From Bradyrhizobium agreste (GTDB lineage: Bacteria; Pseudomonadota; Alphaproteobacteria; Rhizobiales; Xanthobacteraceae): a DNA stretch of 64,000 nt. A program made the position numbers and the translations under genes. Below the pieces are notes generated by a model. It was given only the letters and a program-made list of their open reading frames with translations, had not been told where the DNA came from and made no database searches. Location of the stretch: the NCBI RefSeq assembly GCF_016031625.1, contig NZ_JACCHP010000020.1:124001-188000 (forward strand), written 5' to 3'. Within the stretch, counting starts at the first letter, position 1. The number at the start of each line of letters is the position of its first letter. Shown one piece after another: positions 1-7,168 of this stretch.

Positions 1-2
1 GC

Positions 3-215
3 CCGGCCGTGGACGCCGACGGCAAGTTCGCCGGCGTCGCGCTGCTGAAGCCGGCCATGGTCGCAGGACCCGCGACATCGGTACCGGCGTCACAGGCGGT
101 GATGGTCTCCGCAGACGCGGTGCGCGGATTCCTGAAGGCGAACGGCGTCGCCGCGAATGGCACGTCGACCGATGCAAAGGCCGCGGTCGTGCGCGTCATC
201 TGCGTGCGGAAGTAA
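3..215 (+). CDS. C-terminal fragment of a probable trypsin-like serine peptidase
   Basis: This is the 3' end of a gene that begins before the window; frame 3 is open from the first base to the TAA. The visible 70 residues begin PAVDADGKFAGVALL, which resembles the segment just after the catalytic GDSGG of trypsin/DegP-like peptidases, where a beta strand follows a small turn. The catalytic residues themselves lie outside the window. The last 40 residues are Ala/Val rich and end in a basic tail. The family assignment rests on this one stretch and is tentative. Confidence 0.45.
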   Translation, partial: PAVDADGKFAGVALLKPAMVAGPATSVPASQAVMVSADAVRGFLKANGVAANGTSTDAKAAVVRVICVRK

Positions 216-220
216 GTCTC

Positions 221-352
221 GTGTCCCGGACGCGCTGCAACGCCTCAGCGTTGCCGCGCAGAGCCGGGACCCATGCATCCACATTCGTTGCAAGAAAGAC
301 TGGGCCCCGGCTCTGCAGCGCATCGCTATGCGATGCGCTTTGTCCGGGGCAC
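221..352. repeat. Intergenic palindromic repeat, GTGTCCCGGACGC family
   Basis: The left end GTGTCCCGGACGC is nearly the reverse complement of the right end GTCCGGGGCAC, and internal segments also pair (AGAGCCGGGACC with GGCCCCGGCTCT). The same design is found at 21693-21792. Such elements are scattered between genes in Bradyrhizobium genomes. It fills most of the gap between the first fragment and the ParA-like gene; the rest of that gap (353-568) shows no gene. Confidence 0.8.
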
Positions 353-568
353 GGTTGCATATGCGGCTTACGTACGACTACGGAGCCGGTAATGGTACGG
401 ATTCGCTGGCATTCGCTATTCCGCCATCATCGTTACCGTTGATTCGGACCTCCGCGATCCCCTTTGGATCGGGCCGGCACGTCCCGAGCGAGAAGCGCTC
501 AGCATCCAGAAGCGATGCACGTTCGCGTGGCGTATCCCTGACCCAGCACTCCAAAGGATTGATCTTCA

Positions 569-1312
569 ATGCATACGATCGTACTGGCCACCCAAAAGGG
601 CGGCAGCGGCAAGAGCACGCTCGCCGTCGGCCTCGCCCTGGCCGCCAAGCAGGCCGGCTTCACCGTCCGCCTGATCGAGACCGACCCGCAGGGCACTCTC
701 TCCAACTGGCAGCGGCGTCGCAGCACCGACGATCTCGTCGTCGAGCCGATCTATCATGCAGCCGATATCGCGCCGCGTCTGAAGATGCTGGCCGATAGCG
801 GGCTCCAGCTCGCGATCGTCGACACCGCAGCCGGCCTTTCCGCCGCCACCACCGCCGCGATCCGCCATTCCGACCTCTGCCTGATCCCGGCTCGTCCCAG
901 CGTCGCCGACATCGAGGCAACCGTCTCGACGCTCAGCGTCGCGCGCGCCTGGAAGCGGCCCTACAGCTTCGTGCTCAATCAGACGCCGATCCGCGGCCAG
1001 CGCATCGACAACGCCGCTGGCGCGCTCGCCGAGGAAGCCGCGCTCGATCTTGCCGACGTGCTCGCGCGTCCGCTGATCGTGATGCGCAACGATCACCAGG
1101 ACTCGCTCGCCAGCGGCCTTGCCGTGAGCGAATTCGCGCCGAACGGCAAATCGGCGGACGAGATCCGCGGCCTCTGGCGCTGGATCGAGACCCGGCTCGA
1201 GCTCGAAGCCACGAGCAATGACCTGATCGATCAGGTCATCTCGGCTGCGCACGGCATGCTGCAGATCGCTGCAGAACAGCCCGCGGACGAAACCACGACA
1301 CTGGCGTCCTGA
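569..1312 (+). CDS. ParA/MinD-family partition ATPase
   Basis: A 247-residue P-loop ATPase. The deviant Walker A motif KGGSGKST (residues 10-17) carries the signature lysine of ParA/MinD proteins, and IETDPQGTLSNW and IVDTAAG correspond to the switch I and Walker B regions. There is no N-terminal DNA-binding domain, so it is a small (type Ib or orphan) ParA, and no parB lies next to it. Orphan ParAs of this size position cargo such as plasmids, chemoreceptor arrays or carboxysomes; the cargo cannot be read from the sequence. The ATG is preceded by AAAGGA. The gene is monocistronic and converges on mutM, with a stem-loop between them. Confidence 0.85.
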   Translation: MHTIVLATQKGGSGKSTLAVGLALAAKQAGFTVRLIETDPQGTLSNWQRRRSTDDLVVEPIYHAADIAPRLKMLADSGLQLAIVDTAAGLSAATTAAIRHSDLCLIPARPSVADIEATVSTLSVARAWKRPYSFVLNQTPIRGQRIDNAAGALAEEAALDLADVLARPLIVMRNDHQDSLASGLAVSEFAPNGKSADEIRGLWRWIETRLELEATSNDLIDQVISAAHGMLQIAAEQPADETTTLAS

Positions 1313-1369
1313 GCGGGGCGATCGCTCGGACGGCGGTCGTGCTCTTCGCCATCCGGTGAAAGAAACGAC

Positions 1370-1405
1370 GAAGCAATCCGACCACCAGCCCGGCCGGATT
1401 GCTTC
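1370..1405. terminator. Stem-loop between convergent parA-like gene and mutM
   Basis: GAAGCAATCCG (1370-1380) and CGGATTGCTTC (1395-1405) form a perfect 11-bp stem with a 14-nt loop. There is no clear T-run on either side, so it is terminator-like rather than a canonical intrinsic terminator. Its place between two convergent genes suits a bidirectional role. Confidence 0.5.
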
Positions 1406-1455
1406 GCCTCGTGCGGTGTAGCGCAGGCTCTATCCTCCCGTCATTGCGAGCGGCA

Positions 1456-2337
1456 TCACTTTTGACATTTCGGGCACCAGAAGGTCGAGCGGCCGTTCTG
1501 CACGAACCTTTTGATCGTGCCGCCGCAGCGCGGCGTCGTGCATTTTTCGCCTTCGCGGTCGTAGACCTTGAACGAATGCTGGAAATAGCCGAGCTCGCCT
1601 GAGGTCTGGCGGTGATCGCGCAGTGACGATCCGCCGGCCTTGATTGCGTCGTTCAGCACGGTGTGGATGGCGCCGACCAATCGCTTGGCGTGGTCGGTCG
1701 GCTCACCCTTTTTCGTCGACAATGTCGCAGCAATGCGCCGCGGCGACAGGTGCGAGCGGTGCAGCGCCTCGCAGACATAGATGTTGCCGAGCCCGGCCAC
1801 CACGCGCTGGTCGAGCAGCGCGGCCTTCAGGCTCGTGGTCTTGCCTTGGCAGGAGCGCGCCAGCATCGCCGCATCGAATTCGTTGCCGAGCGGCTCGGGG
1901 CCGAGCCCGCGCAGCAGGGGCTCGTCCTCGAGCGCGCCACGCGCGATTACTTTCATGTAGCCGAAGCGGCGCGGATCGTTGAAGAGGATGTCGGCGCCCG
2001 AGGACATCCGAAACAGCACGTGATCGTGCGCGGAGTCCTTGGCCTTCGGATAGTGAAACTCGCCGGGCTGAGCCTCGTTGTCCGGCTTGATGACGCGAAA
2101 CGAGCCCGACATGCCCAGATGCATCAGGAGCACGTCGCCGGAGGCGAGATCGGCCATGAGATATTTTGCACGGCGCCCGAGGCCCGTGACGACCTGCCCC
2201 TTGAGCCGGGCCACGAAGTCGGGCTGGAACGGAAAGCGCAAATCCGGCCGGCGGGCCTCCGCATCGAGGATTTTCGCGCCCTCCATCACGGGCTGAAGGC
2301 CGCGGCGGACGGTCTCGACTTCGGGCAATTCAGGCAT
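1456..2337 (-). CDS. mutM: Formamidopyrimidine-DNA glycosylase (Fpg/MutM)
   Basis: A 293-residue base-excision repair enzyme that removes 8-oxoguanine and ring-opened purines and nicks the abasic site. The protein begins MPELPEVE; after Met removal Pro2 is the Schiff-base nucleophile and Glu3 the acid. Lys58 (RRAKYL) is the conserved beta-hairpin lysine. The H2TH region follows (DQRVVAGLGNIYVCEAL), and the C-terminus has a four-cysteine zinc finger (CTTPRC ... CPKC) with the invariant Asn/Arg between. Length is normal for the family. It is divergent from ubiE, with about 80 bp between the two starts. Confidence 0.97.
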   Translation of the reverse strand: MPELPEVETVRRGLQPVMEGAKILDAEARRPDLRFPFQPDFVARLKGQVVTGLGRRAKYLMADLASGDVLLMHLGMSGSFRVIKPDNEAQPGEFHYPKAKDSAHDHVLFRMSSGADILFNDPRRFGYMKVIARGALEDEPLLRGLGPEPLGNEFDAAMLARSCQGKTTSLKAALLDQRVVAGLGNIYVCEALHRSHLSPRRIAATLSTKKGEPTDHAKRLVGAIHTVLNDAIKAGGSSLRDHRQTSGELGYFQHSFKVYDREGEKCTTPRCGGTIKRFVQNGRSTFWCPKCQK

Positions 2338-2418
2338 GGTCGGGCATTCACCTTATGAGGGCGGTGTGATAGCGCCATTGCGGCGGGCAGGCTATGGTCC
2401 GCCGAGTGGAGCAGAGTA

Positions 2419-3180
2419 ATGGATCGGCCGGGCGAAACCACGCATTTTGGCTTCAGGGACGTTCCCCTGGGGGACAAGCAGACGCTGGTGAACGATGTGT
2501 TTCACAGCGTGGCGTCGCGCTATGATCTGATGAACGACCTGATGTCCGGTGGCCTGCACCGGGTCTGGAAGGACATCATGATCACCGCGCTGGATCCGCC
2601 GAGAGGCAACCGGCCGTTCGCCCTGCTCGATGTCGCCGGCGGCACCGGCGACATCTCGTTCCGCGCCGCCAAGGCGGCCGGCCCCGGCTTCCATGCCACG
2701 GTGTGCGACATCAATCCGGACATGCTGGCCGTGGGGCGCGAACGCGCCGCCAAGCGTCATCTCGAAACCCAGGTCGATTTCGTCGAAGGCAATGCCGAAT
2801 CGCTCGGCTTCGCGGACCGCAGCTTCGACGCCTATACGATCGCGTTCGGCATTCGCAACGTGCCGCGGATCGATCTTGCGCTGCGCGAGGCCTATCGCGT
2901 GCTGAGGCCCGGCAGCCGCTTCCTGTGCCTGGAATTCTCCACCGTCGAGATGCCGGGGCTGGACAAGCTCTATGATCTGTTCTCGTTCAAAGTGATCCCG
3001 CCGCTCGGGCGCATGGTCACGGGCGACGCCGAGTCGTATCAATATCTCGTCGAATCCATCCGCAAATTTCCAAAGCCCGCCGCCTTCGCCGACATGATCC
3101 GCGAGGCCGGCTTTGCCCGCGTCAGCTGGCAGACGCTCTCCGGCGGCATCGTCGCACTGCATTCGGGCTGGCGTTTGTGA
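2419..3180 (+). CDS. ubiE: Bifunctional demethylmenaquinone / 2-methoxy-6-polyprenyl-benzoquinol C-methyltransferase UbiE
   Basis: A 253-residue SAM-dependent methyltransferase of ubiquinone synthesis, where it adds the C-5 methyl group. SAM motif I is LLDVAGGTGD (69-78). The family signatures DVFHSVASRYDLMNDLMS near the N-terminus and the C-terminal SGGIVALHSGW are both present. It heads a compact + strand operon: its TGA overlaps the GTG of ubiB in a GTGA junction, and ubiB also serves ubiquinone synthesis. Confidence 0.97.
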   Translation: MDRPGETTHFGFRDVPLGDKQTLVNDVFHSVASRYDLMNDLMSGGLHRVWKDIMITALDPPRGNRPFALLDVAGGTGDISFRAAKAAGPGFHATVCDINPDMLAVGRERAAKRHLETQVDFVEGNAESLGFADRSFDAYTIAFGIRNVPRIDLALREAYRVLRPGSRFLCLEFSTVEMPGLDKLYDLFSFKVIPPLGRMVTGDAESYQYLVESIRKFPKPAAFADMIREAGFARVSWQTLSGGIVALHSGWRL

Positions 3181-4751
3181 TCTCTGCCGTCACCCACATT
3201 GCGCGCCTGATCCGCGCCGCGTTCGTGTTTGCGCGCGAAGGTGTCTTCGGCGCGGTCGATCCGAGCCTGGTGCCGCCGCCGGGACAGCTCGCGCTGAAGC
3301 TGGCGCGCCTCGTCGAACGCCGCGGCGCCAAGCACGGTCCACGGATCTCACGCGCGCTGACGCGGATGGGCCCGGCCTATCTCAAGCTCGGCCAATTCCT
3401 GGCCACGCGCCCCGACGTGGTCGGCGTCATCATGGCGCGCGATCTCGAAAGCCTGCAGGACCGCCTGCCGCCGTTTCCGCAGGAGGAGGCCAAGGCCACG
3501 ATCGCGACCTCGCTGGAACGGCCGCTGACGGACATCTTCGTGAGCTTCGGCCCGCCGGTCGCGGCGGCTTCGATCGCGCAGGTGCATCGCGGCGAAATTT
3601 TGCGCGACGGCGTCCGCAAGCCGGTCGCGATCAAGGTGCTAAGGCCCAACGTCGCCGCGCGTTTCCGCCGCGACCTCTCCGACTTTTTCTTCGTCGCCCA
3701 CAAGGCCGAAGCCTATTCGGCCGAGGCGCGGCGCCTGCGCCTGATCGAAGTCATCAACACCATGTCGCGCTCGGTGGCGATGGAGATGGATCTGCGGCTG
3801 GAAGCCGCCGCGCTGTCGGAGATGGCGGAGAACACGCGCGACGATCCCGATTTCCGCGTGCCGGCCGTCGACTGGGATCGCACCACGCACAACGTGCTGA
3901 CGATGGAGTGGATCGATGGCATCGCGCTGAACGATCACAAGCGCCTTGCAGAGGCACAGGTCGATCTACCCGATCTCGGCCGCAAGGTGATCCAGAGTTT
4001 TCTGCGCCATGCGCTGCGCGACGGCTTCTTCCACGCCGACATGCATCCAGGCAATCTATTCCTGGATGATACCGGCCGTCTCGTCGCGGTCGATTTCGGC
4101 ATCATGGGCCGGCTCGGCATGAAGGAGCGGCGCTTTCTCGCCGAGATCCTGCTCGGCTTCATCACCCGCGATTATCGCCGCGTGGCCGAGGTGCATTTCG
4201 AGGCCGGCTATGTGCCCGCGCATCATTCGGTCGAGAATTTCGCGCAAGCCATCCGTGCCATCGGCGAGCCGATCCACAACCGTACCGCCGAGGAAATCTC
4301 GATGGCGCGGCTCTTGACGCTGCTGCTCGAGGTCACCGGCCTGTTCGACATGAGGACGCGGCCCGAGCTGATCCTGCTGCAGAAGACCATGGTGGTGGTC
4401 GAAGGCGTTGCGCGCGGCTTTGATCCCAAGCTCGACATCTGGAGGATCGCCGACCCCGTGGTGCGCGAATGGATCGAGCGCAATCTCGGACCCGTAGGCC
4501 GCATCGAGGGCACGCTCGCCGGGACCGGGGACATCGCGCGGGTCCTGATGCGACTGCCGGAGATCGCCGAGCGTTCGGTCAAAGTGCTCGAGCAGCTCGA
4601 GACCATGACGCGGGAGGGCATCAGGCTGTCGCCGGAGAGCATCGCGGCGATGGGACGCAGCGAGGGCCGCAAGAACCGTTGGCGCACGGTGGCGCTCTGG
4701 ATCATCGCCGCGACCTTCATTGGGATCCTGGTCGCGGTCCGGAATCTATGA
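3177..4751 (+). CDS. ubiB: UbiB, ABC1/ADCK-family atypical kinase of ubiquinone biosynthesis
   Basis: A 524-residue member of the UbiB/ADCK family, which supports coenzyme Q synthesis at the membrane through ATPase activity rather than ordinary protein-kinase activity. Family marks are the KLGQ motif in PAYLKLGQFLATRP, an Ala-rich loop in place of the Gly-rich loop (AAASIAQVHRGE), HADMHPGNLF as catalytic loop, and VDFGIMG as the metal-binding DFG. The last 20 residues form one membrane helix (LWIIAATFIGILVAV). The GTG start overlaps the ubiE stop by 4 nt, so translation is probably coupled. Confidence 0.96.
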   Translation: MISAVTHIARLIRAAFVFAREGVFGAVDPSLVPPPGQLALKLARLVERRGAKHGPRISRALTRMGPAYLKLGQFLATRPDVVGVIMARDLESLQDRLPPFPQEEAKATIATSLERPLTDIFVSFGPPVAAASIAQVHRGEILRDGVRKPVAIKVLRPNVAARFRRDLSDFFFVAHKAEAYSAEARRLRLIEVINTMSRSVAMEMDLRLEAAALSEMAENTRDDPDFRVPAVDWDRTTHNVLTMEWIDGIALNDHKRLAEAQVDLPDLGRKVIQSFLRHALRDGFFHADMHPGNLFLDDTGRLVAVDFGIMGRLGMKERRFLAEILLGFITRDYRRVAEVHFEAGYVPAHHSVENFAQAIRAIGEPIHNRTAEEISMARLLTLLLEVTGLFDMRTRPELILLQKTMVVVEGVARGFDPKLDIWRIADPVVREWIERNLGPVGRIEGTLAGTGDIARVLMRLPEIAERSVKVLEQLETMTREGIRLSPESIAAMGRSEGRKNRWRTVALWIIAATFIGILVAVRNL

Positions 4752-4771
4752 TTGCACTGCAATCACGCGAG

Positions 4772-4788
4772 TGATAGCATCGCTATCA
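4772..4788. promoter_or_regulatory. Perfect palindrome upstream of coaBC, FitA-like half-sites
   Basis: TGATAGC (4772-4778) and GCTATCA (4782-4788) are exact inverted repeats with a 3-nt spacer, 20 bp before the coaBC ATG and 21 bp after the ubiB stop. As I recall, the Neisseria FitA antitoxin operator uses half-sites TGCTATCA/TGATAGCA. The CoaBC protein encoded just downstream starts with a FitA-like ribbon-helix-helix domain, so this is a likely autoregulatory operator. The role is inferred; the repeat is seen directly. Confidence 0.6.
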
Positions 4789-4807
4789 TTCTCTGCCGGA
4801 GGGCGTC

Positions 4808-6259
4808 ATGGCAAGCCTGACCATCCGCAAGCTCGACGACGCCGTCAAAACCTATTTGCGGCTGCGCTCGGCCAGGAACCACAGGTCGGTCGAGGAGGAG
4901 GTCCGGGTCATCCTGCGGGAGCTGATCGAGGGCCGCGAGGAGCCGCTGACGCCGTTTTCGGCGCCGCCGGCACCATCCGCCACCCCGGCGCCCCAGCGCG
5001 CCGGCGCCCTGCCCGAGGCCAGCGTCACCCTGATCATCGGGGGCGGGATTGCGGCCTACAAGTCGCTCGACCTGATCCGGAGGTTGAAGGAGCGCCGCAT
5101 CGAGGTCCGCTGCGTGCTGACCAAGGCGGCCCAGCAATTCGTGACGCCACTGGCCGCGAGCGCGCTCTCGCATGAGCGCGTCTATACGGACTTGTTCGAC
5201 CCGCAGAGCGAGTTCGACGCCGGCCATATACGCCTCGCGCGCGACTGCGACCTGATCGTGGTGGCGCCGGCCACCGCCGACCTGATGTCGAAGATGGCGA
5301 ATGGTCATGCCGATGATCTCGCCAGCGCCATCCTGCTCGCGACCAACCGCAAGGTGCTGCTGGCGCCGGCGATGAACCCCTTGATGTGGAGCAACCCAGC
5401 GACGCGCCGCAACGTCGCCCAGCTGCAGCGCGACGGCGTGGTGCTGATCGGCCCGAATGCGGGCGAGATGGCCGAAGCCGGCGAAGCCGGAACGGGCCGC
5501 ATGTCGGAAGCCATCGAGATCGCCAATGCCGCCGAGCGGCTGCTGCGGCCGCCGACGCCGAAGCCGCTCGCCGGCAAGCGCGTGTTGATCACCGCAGGTC
5601 CCACCCACGAGGCGATCGACCCGGTGCGCTACATCGCCAACCGTTCCTCCGGCAAGCAGGGCTTTGCCATTGCCGCCGCTGCGCAGGCCGCGGGCGCCGA
5701 GGTGATCCTGGTGAGCGGTCCGGTCGACCTCGATGATCCCCCTGGCGTGACGGTGAAGCATGTCGAATCGGCGCGGCAGATGCTGGAGCAGGTCAAGGCG
5801 GCACTCCCCGCCGACGTCGCGATCTTCGCCGCCGCGGTCGCCGACTGGCGCGTCGCCAATGAGGGCGAGCAGAAGCTGAAGAAGACTTCCGCCGGCATGC
5901 CCCCGCTTCAGCTGGTCGAGAACCCCGACATCCTCGCCACCATCTCCAAGCTCACCGACAAGCGCCCGCGGCTCGTGATCGGCTTTGCCGCCGAGACCGA
6001 GCACCTCATCGACAACGCCAAAGCAAAATTCGCGCGCAAGGGCTGCGACTGGATCGTCGCCAACGACGTCTCGCCCGCCACCGGGGTGATGGGCGGCGAC
6101 CGCAACACGGTCCACCTGCTCAGCCGCAAGAACGGTGCGCAGGACGGCGAGATTGCAGTTGATTCCTGGCCGGCAATGACCAAGGAACAGGTCGCCATCG
6201 AACTGGTCGCGCAGATCGCGAAAAGCGTGACCGGCAAATCCCTGGAGTCCGCATCTTGA
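4808..6259 (+). CDS. coaBC: CoaBC (PPC synthetase/decarboxylase) with N-terminal FitA/VapB-like ribbon-helix-helix domain
   Basis: A 483-residue bifunctional coenzyme A enzyme: CoaB joins phosphopantothenate to cysteine, and CoaC (FMN) decarboxylates the product. Residues 1-43 (MASLTIRKLDD ... SVEEEVRVILREL) are an RHH domain like that of FitA/VapB antitoxins. A Pro/Ala linker follows (about 44-72). The CoaC part has His140 (GHIRLAR) and PAMNPLMW, the CoaB part ITAGPTHE and VADWR. The loop that in E. coli reads ACGDIGPGRM, with catalytic Cys158, here has Ala224 in place of Cys. No FitB/PIN toxin lies nearby. The gene follows ubiB after 56 bp and overlaps dut by 4 nt. The start is fixed by GGAGGGCGTC before the ATG. 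Confidence 0.94.
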   Translation: MASLTIRKLDDAVKTYLRLRSARNHRSVEEEVRVILRELIEGREEPLTPFSAPPAPSATPAPQRAGALPEASVTLIIGGGIAAYKSLDLIRRLKERRIEVRCVLTKAAQQFVTPLAASALSHERVYTDLFDPQSEFDAGHIRLARDCDLIVVAPATADLMSKMANGHADDLASAILLATNRKVLLAPAMNPLMWSNPATRRNVAQLQRDGVVLIGPNAGEMAEAGEAGTGRMSEAIEIANAAERLLRPPTPKPLAGKRVLITAGPTHEAIDPVRYIANRSSGKQGFAIAAAAQAAGAEVILVSGPVDLDDPPGVTVKHVESARQMLEQVKAALPADVAIFAAAVADWRVANEGEQKLKKTSAGMPPLQLVENPDILATISKLTDKRPRLVIGFAAETEHLIDNAKAKFARKGCDWIVANDVSPATGVMGGDRNTVHLLSRKNGAQDGEIAVDSWPAMTKEQVAIELVAQIAKSVTGKSLESAS

Positions 6260-6714
6260 GCACTGAGGTCACTGTCGAGCTGCAACGCCTCGCCCATGCG
6301 GAAGGCCTCCCGCTGCCGACCTATCAGACCCGCGAGGCCGCCGGCCTCGATTTGATGGCCGCGGTGCCGGACAACGAGCCCATGACGCTCGCACCTGGCC
6401 AATACGCGCTGGTGCCGACCGGTCTTGCCATCGCCTTGCCGCCCGGGCTCGAGGCGCAGGTGCGGCCGCGTTCGGGGCTTGCTGCCAAGCACGGCGTCAC
6501 CGTTTTGAATTCGCCGGGCACGATCGATGCGGACTACCGCGGCGAGATCAAGGTGATCCTGATCAATCACGGCACCGCGCCGTTTGTGATCAAGCGCGGC
6601 GAGCGCATCGCCCAGATGGTGATCGCGCCGGTGCTGCAGGCCGCGCTGGTTCCCGTGGCCACCTTGTCGGCGACCGATCGCGGCGCCGGCGGCTTCGGCT
6701 CGACGGGACGGTAG
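6256..6714 (+). CDS. dut: Deoxyuridine 5'-triphosphate nucleotidohydrolase (dUTPase)
   Basis: A 152-residue trimeric dUTPase that hydrolyses dUTP to dUMP and PPi, keeping uracil out of DNA and feeding dTMP synthesis. All five motifs are visible: AAGLDLMA, PRSGLA, GTIDADYRGE, RIAQMVI and the C-terminal Gly-rich RGAGGFGSTGR. The start is TTG, overlapping the coaBC stop as TTGA, so its expression is probably coupled to coaBC. A coaBC-dut neighbourhood is common in proteobacteria. Confidence 0.96.
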   Translation: MSTEVTVELQRLAHAEGLPLPTYQTREAAGLDLMAAVPDNEPMTLAPGQYALVPTGLAIALPPGLEAQVRPRSGLAAKHGVTVLNSPGTIDADYRGEIKVILINHGTAPFVIKRGERIAQMVIAPVLQAALVPVATLSATDRGAGGFGSTGR

Positions 6715-6766
6715 GACGTGGTCGGTTGACGTCGAACAGAGTCCGATCGACAGCGACACTCTCTCC

Positions 6767-6917
6767 GTTCCCTCCCCCCTTGTGGGGGAGGGGCAGGGAG
6801 GGGGGTGCCACACGGGGACTCTATCAATTGCTCCCCGTCCTCGTTGCATCGTCAACAACTGGCACTTCTTCCTGAGCCACCCCCCTCCCTAGCCCTCCCC
6901 CACAAGGGGGAGGGAAC
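6767..6917. repeat. Inverted repeat with GGGGGAGGG arms
   Basis: The arm GTTCCCTCCCCCCTTGTGGG and its continuation are mirrored by CCCACAAGGGGGAGGGAAC about 110 bp later. A related element is at 36601-36776. The stretch between dut and divL (6715-7168) otherwise shows no gene. Confidence 0.75.
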
Positions 6918-7168
6918 GCACCTCCATTGGAGCGCCAGTGGAGTTTCATCTCACACGCTAACGCGCGGCAATCCCAGCCGAATCACCCGAAGAATTACGT
7001 GCACCGGGAACCGCGCGCGGGGCACTTTTTTGGGACCCGCCTTTGCGTTCACGATCTGGACTCTTACCGGCGGAGTCACGGTGAGGGTATTGTCTTTTGA
7101 TTCGCGCGCGACGGGGGTCGCCGCGCGTCAATTCGTGCGGTCTTGAACTTCCGCGTCTTGGGGCAATT

